The notes beneath the pieces were generated by a model that was given only the letters and a program-made list of their open reading frames with translations, did not search any database and was not told where the DNA came from. Shown one piece after another: positions 5,151-5,410 of a stretch of DNA of 5,410 nucleotides. A program made the position numbers and the translations under genes. The DNA is from Candidatus Aegiribacteria sp. (GTDB taxonomy: Bacteria; Fermentibacterota; Fermentibacteria; Fermentibacterales; JCC-6). Positions within the stretch are counted from its first letter, which is position 1; every line of letters begins with the position of its first letter. The stretch is taken from positions 1-5,410 of the forward strand of contig DAOWNO010000165.1 in assembly GCA_030642525.1 (NCBI GenBank), written 5' to 3'.

Positions 5151-5410
5151 ATGAGATATTTAATTACAGGAATTCTTATGGCTTTCCTTCTTGTTCTTGC
5201 AGCTGGCTGTGGTGAAAAGCCTGCAGACGACGCAACCGAAACTCCTGAAGCAACCGAAGAAACTACTGGAGCAGTAGAAGAAACCCCTGAGGTTGTTGAA
5301 GAAGTCACAGAAGAACCGCTTGAAGAGGCTGAGGAAGGCTTAGAAGAGGCTGAGGAAGGCCTTGAAGAGGCTGAGGAAGACCTTGAAGAAGTTGTTGAAG
5401 AAGTCGAAGA
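5151..5410 (+). CDS. Acidic heptad-repeat lipoprotein (partial, cut by the window edge)
   Basis: The frame stays open for 86 codons to the end of the window, so only the N-terminal part is visible. Residues 1-20 (MRYLITGILMAFLLVLAAGC) are a lipoprotein signal: one basic residue, a hydrophobic core, then LAAGC with lipidated Cys20. Glycine at +2 contains no inner-membrane retention signal, so an outer-membrane location is expected in a diderm. Residues 22-56 are rich in Glu, Thr, Pro and Ala, a flexible linker. From residue 57 the sequence becomes three exact-length heptads, LEEAEEG, LEEAEEG and LEEAEED, followed by LEEVVEE. Leu57/64/71/78 alternate with Ala60/67/74 and Val81, an a/d pattern compatible with an amphipathic helix or coiled coil. 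The visible chain is extremely acidic, with only two basic residues (Arg2 and Lys23). It is not a recognised family. A surface spacer, cation-binding or coiled-coil tether role would be inference. Confidence 0.85.
   Translation, partial: MRYLITGILMAFLLVLAAGCGEKPADDATETPEATEETTGAVEETPEVVEEVTEEPLEEAEEGLEEAEEGLEEAEEDLEEVVEEVE
5319..5381 (+). repeat. Three tandem 21-bp repeats encoding LEEAEE(G/D)
   Basis: Copies at 5319-5339, 5340-5360 and 5361-5381 differ at only a few bases (CTT or TTA for the first codon, GGC or GAC for the last). A degenerate fourth unit starts at 5382. The near identity points to recent expansion by slippage or unequal exchange, unlike the diverged repeats of the propeller gene. 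Confidence 0.9.

Noticed and set aside
5102..5308. Ser/Val/Thr-rich open frame on the minus strand
   Set aside because: Its low-complexity composition is only the mirror of the glutamate-rich lipoprotein on the plus strand, which has a ribosome site and a lipobox.

Overview
The window reads like a compact chromosomal segment of a diderm (Gram-negative-type) bacterium with a moderate GC content, somewhere in the mid-40s per cent by eye. Evidence for a diderm is a lipoprotein signal with a glycine after the lipid cysteine, an exported DUF3108-type protein and a secreted beta-propeller. An RnhC-type RNase HIII together with DUF3108 and WDGTNLW-repeat secreted proteins recalls uncultured FCB-like candidate phyla (Fermentibacteria, WOR-3 and similar). 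That placement is an impression from gene style, not a sequence match.

Layout. A class I/II PLP-dependent aminotransferase lies on the minus strand (44-1216). An 86-bp divergent intergenic region (1217-1302) carries two face-to-face extended -10 motifs. To its right is a tight plus-strand operon: a GT4-like glycosyltransferase with a TTG start (1303-2403), a DUF3108 exported protein joined by an ATGA overlap (2400-3227), and RNase HIII five bases later, probably also with a TTG start (3233-4135). After a 140-bp gap comes a single secreted five-repeat beta-propeller (4276-5022). After another 128-bp gap comes the 5' part of a lipoprotein with a very acidic heptad-repeat domain (5151 to the window edge). 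This last gene is cut off by the window and has no stop codon here.

How the genes fit together. The glycosyltransferase/DUF3108 pair suggests cell-envelope work (glycan transfer plus an exported, possibly lipid- or lipoprotein-handling partner). RNase HIII is housekeeping and appears to be co-transcribed with the pair. The propeller and the lipoprotein look like separately expressed envelope or secreted proteins, each with its own good Shine-Dalgarno site and possible promoter. No RNA gene, CRISPR array, transposase or phage gene was found. Nothing amounts to a clear new defence or mobile system. The points most worth a second look are the five-blade propeller with its C-terminal tail, the heptad-repeat lipoprotein, the overlapping divergent promoters, and the DUF3108-glycosyltransferase linkage.
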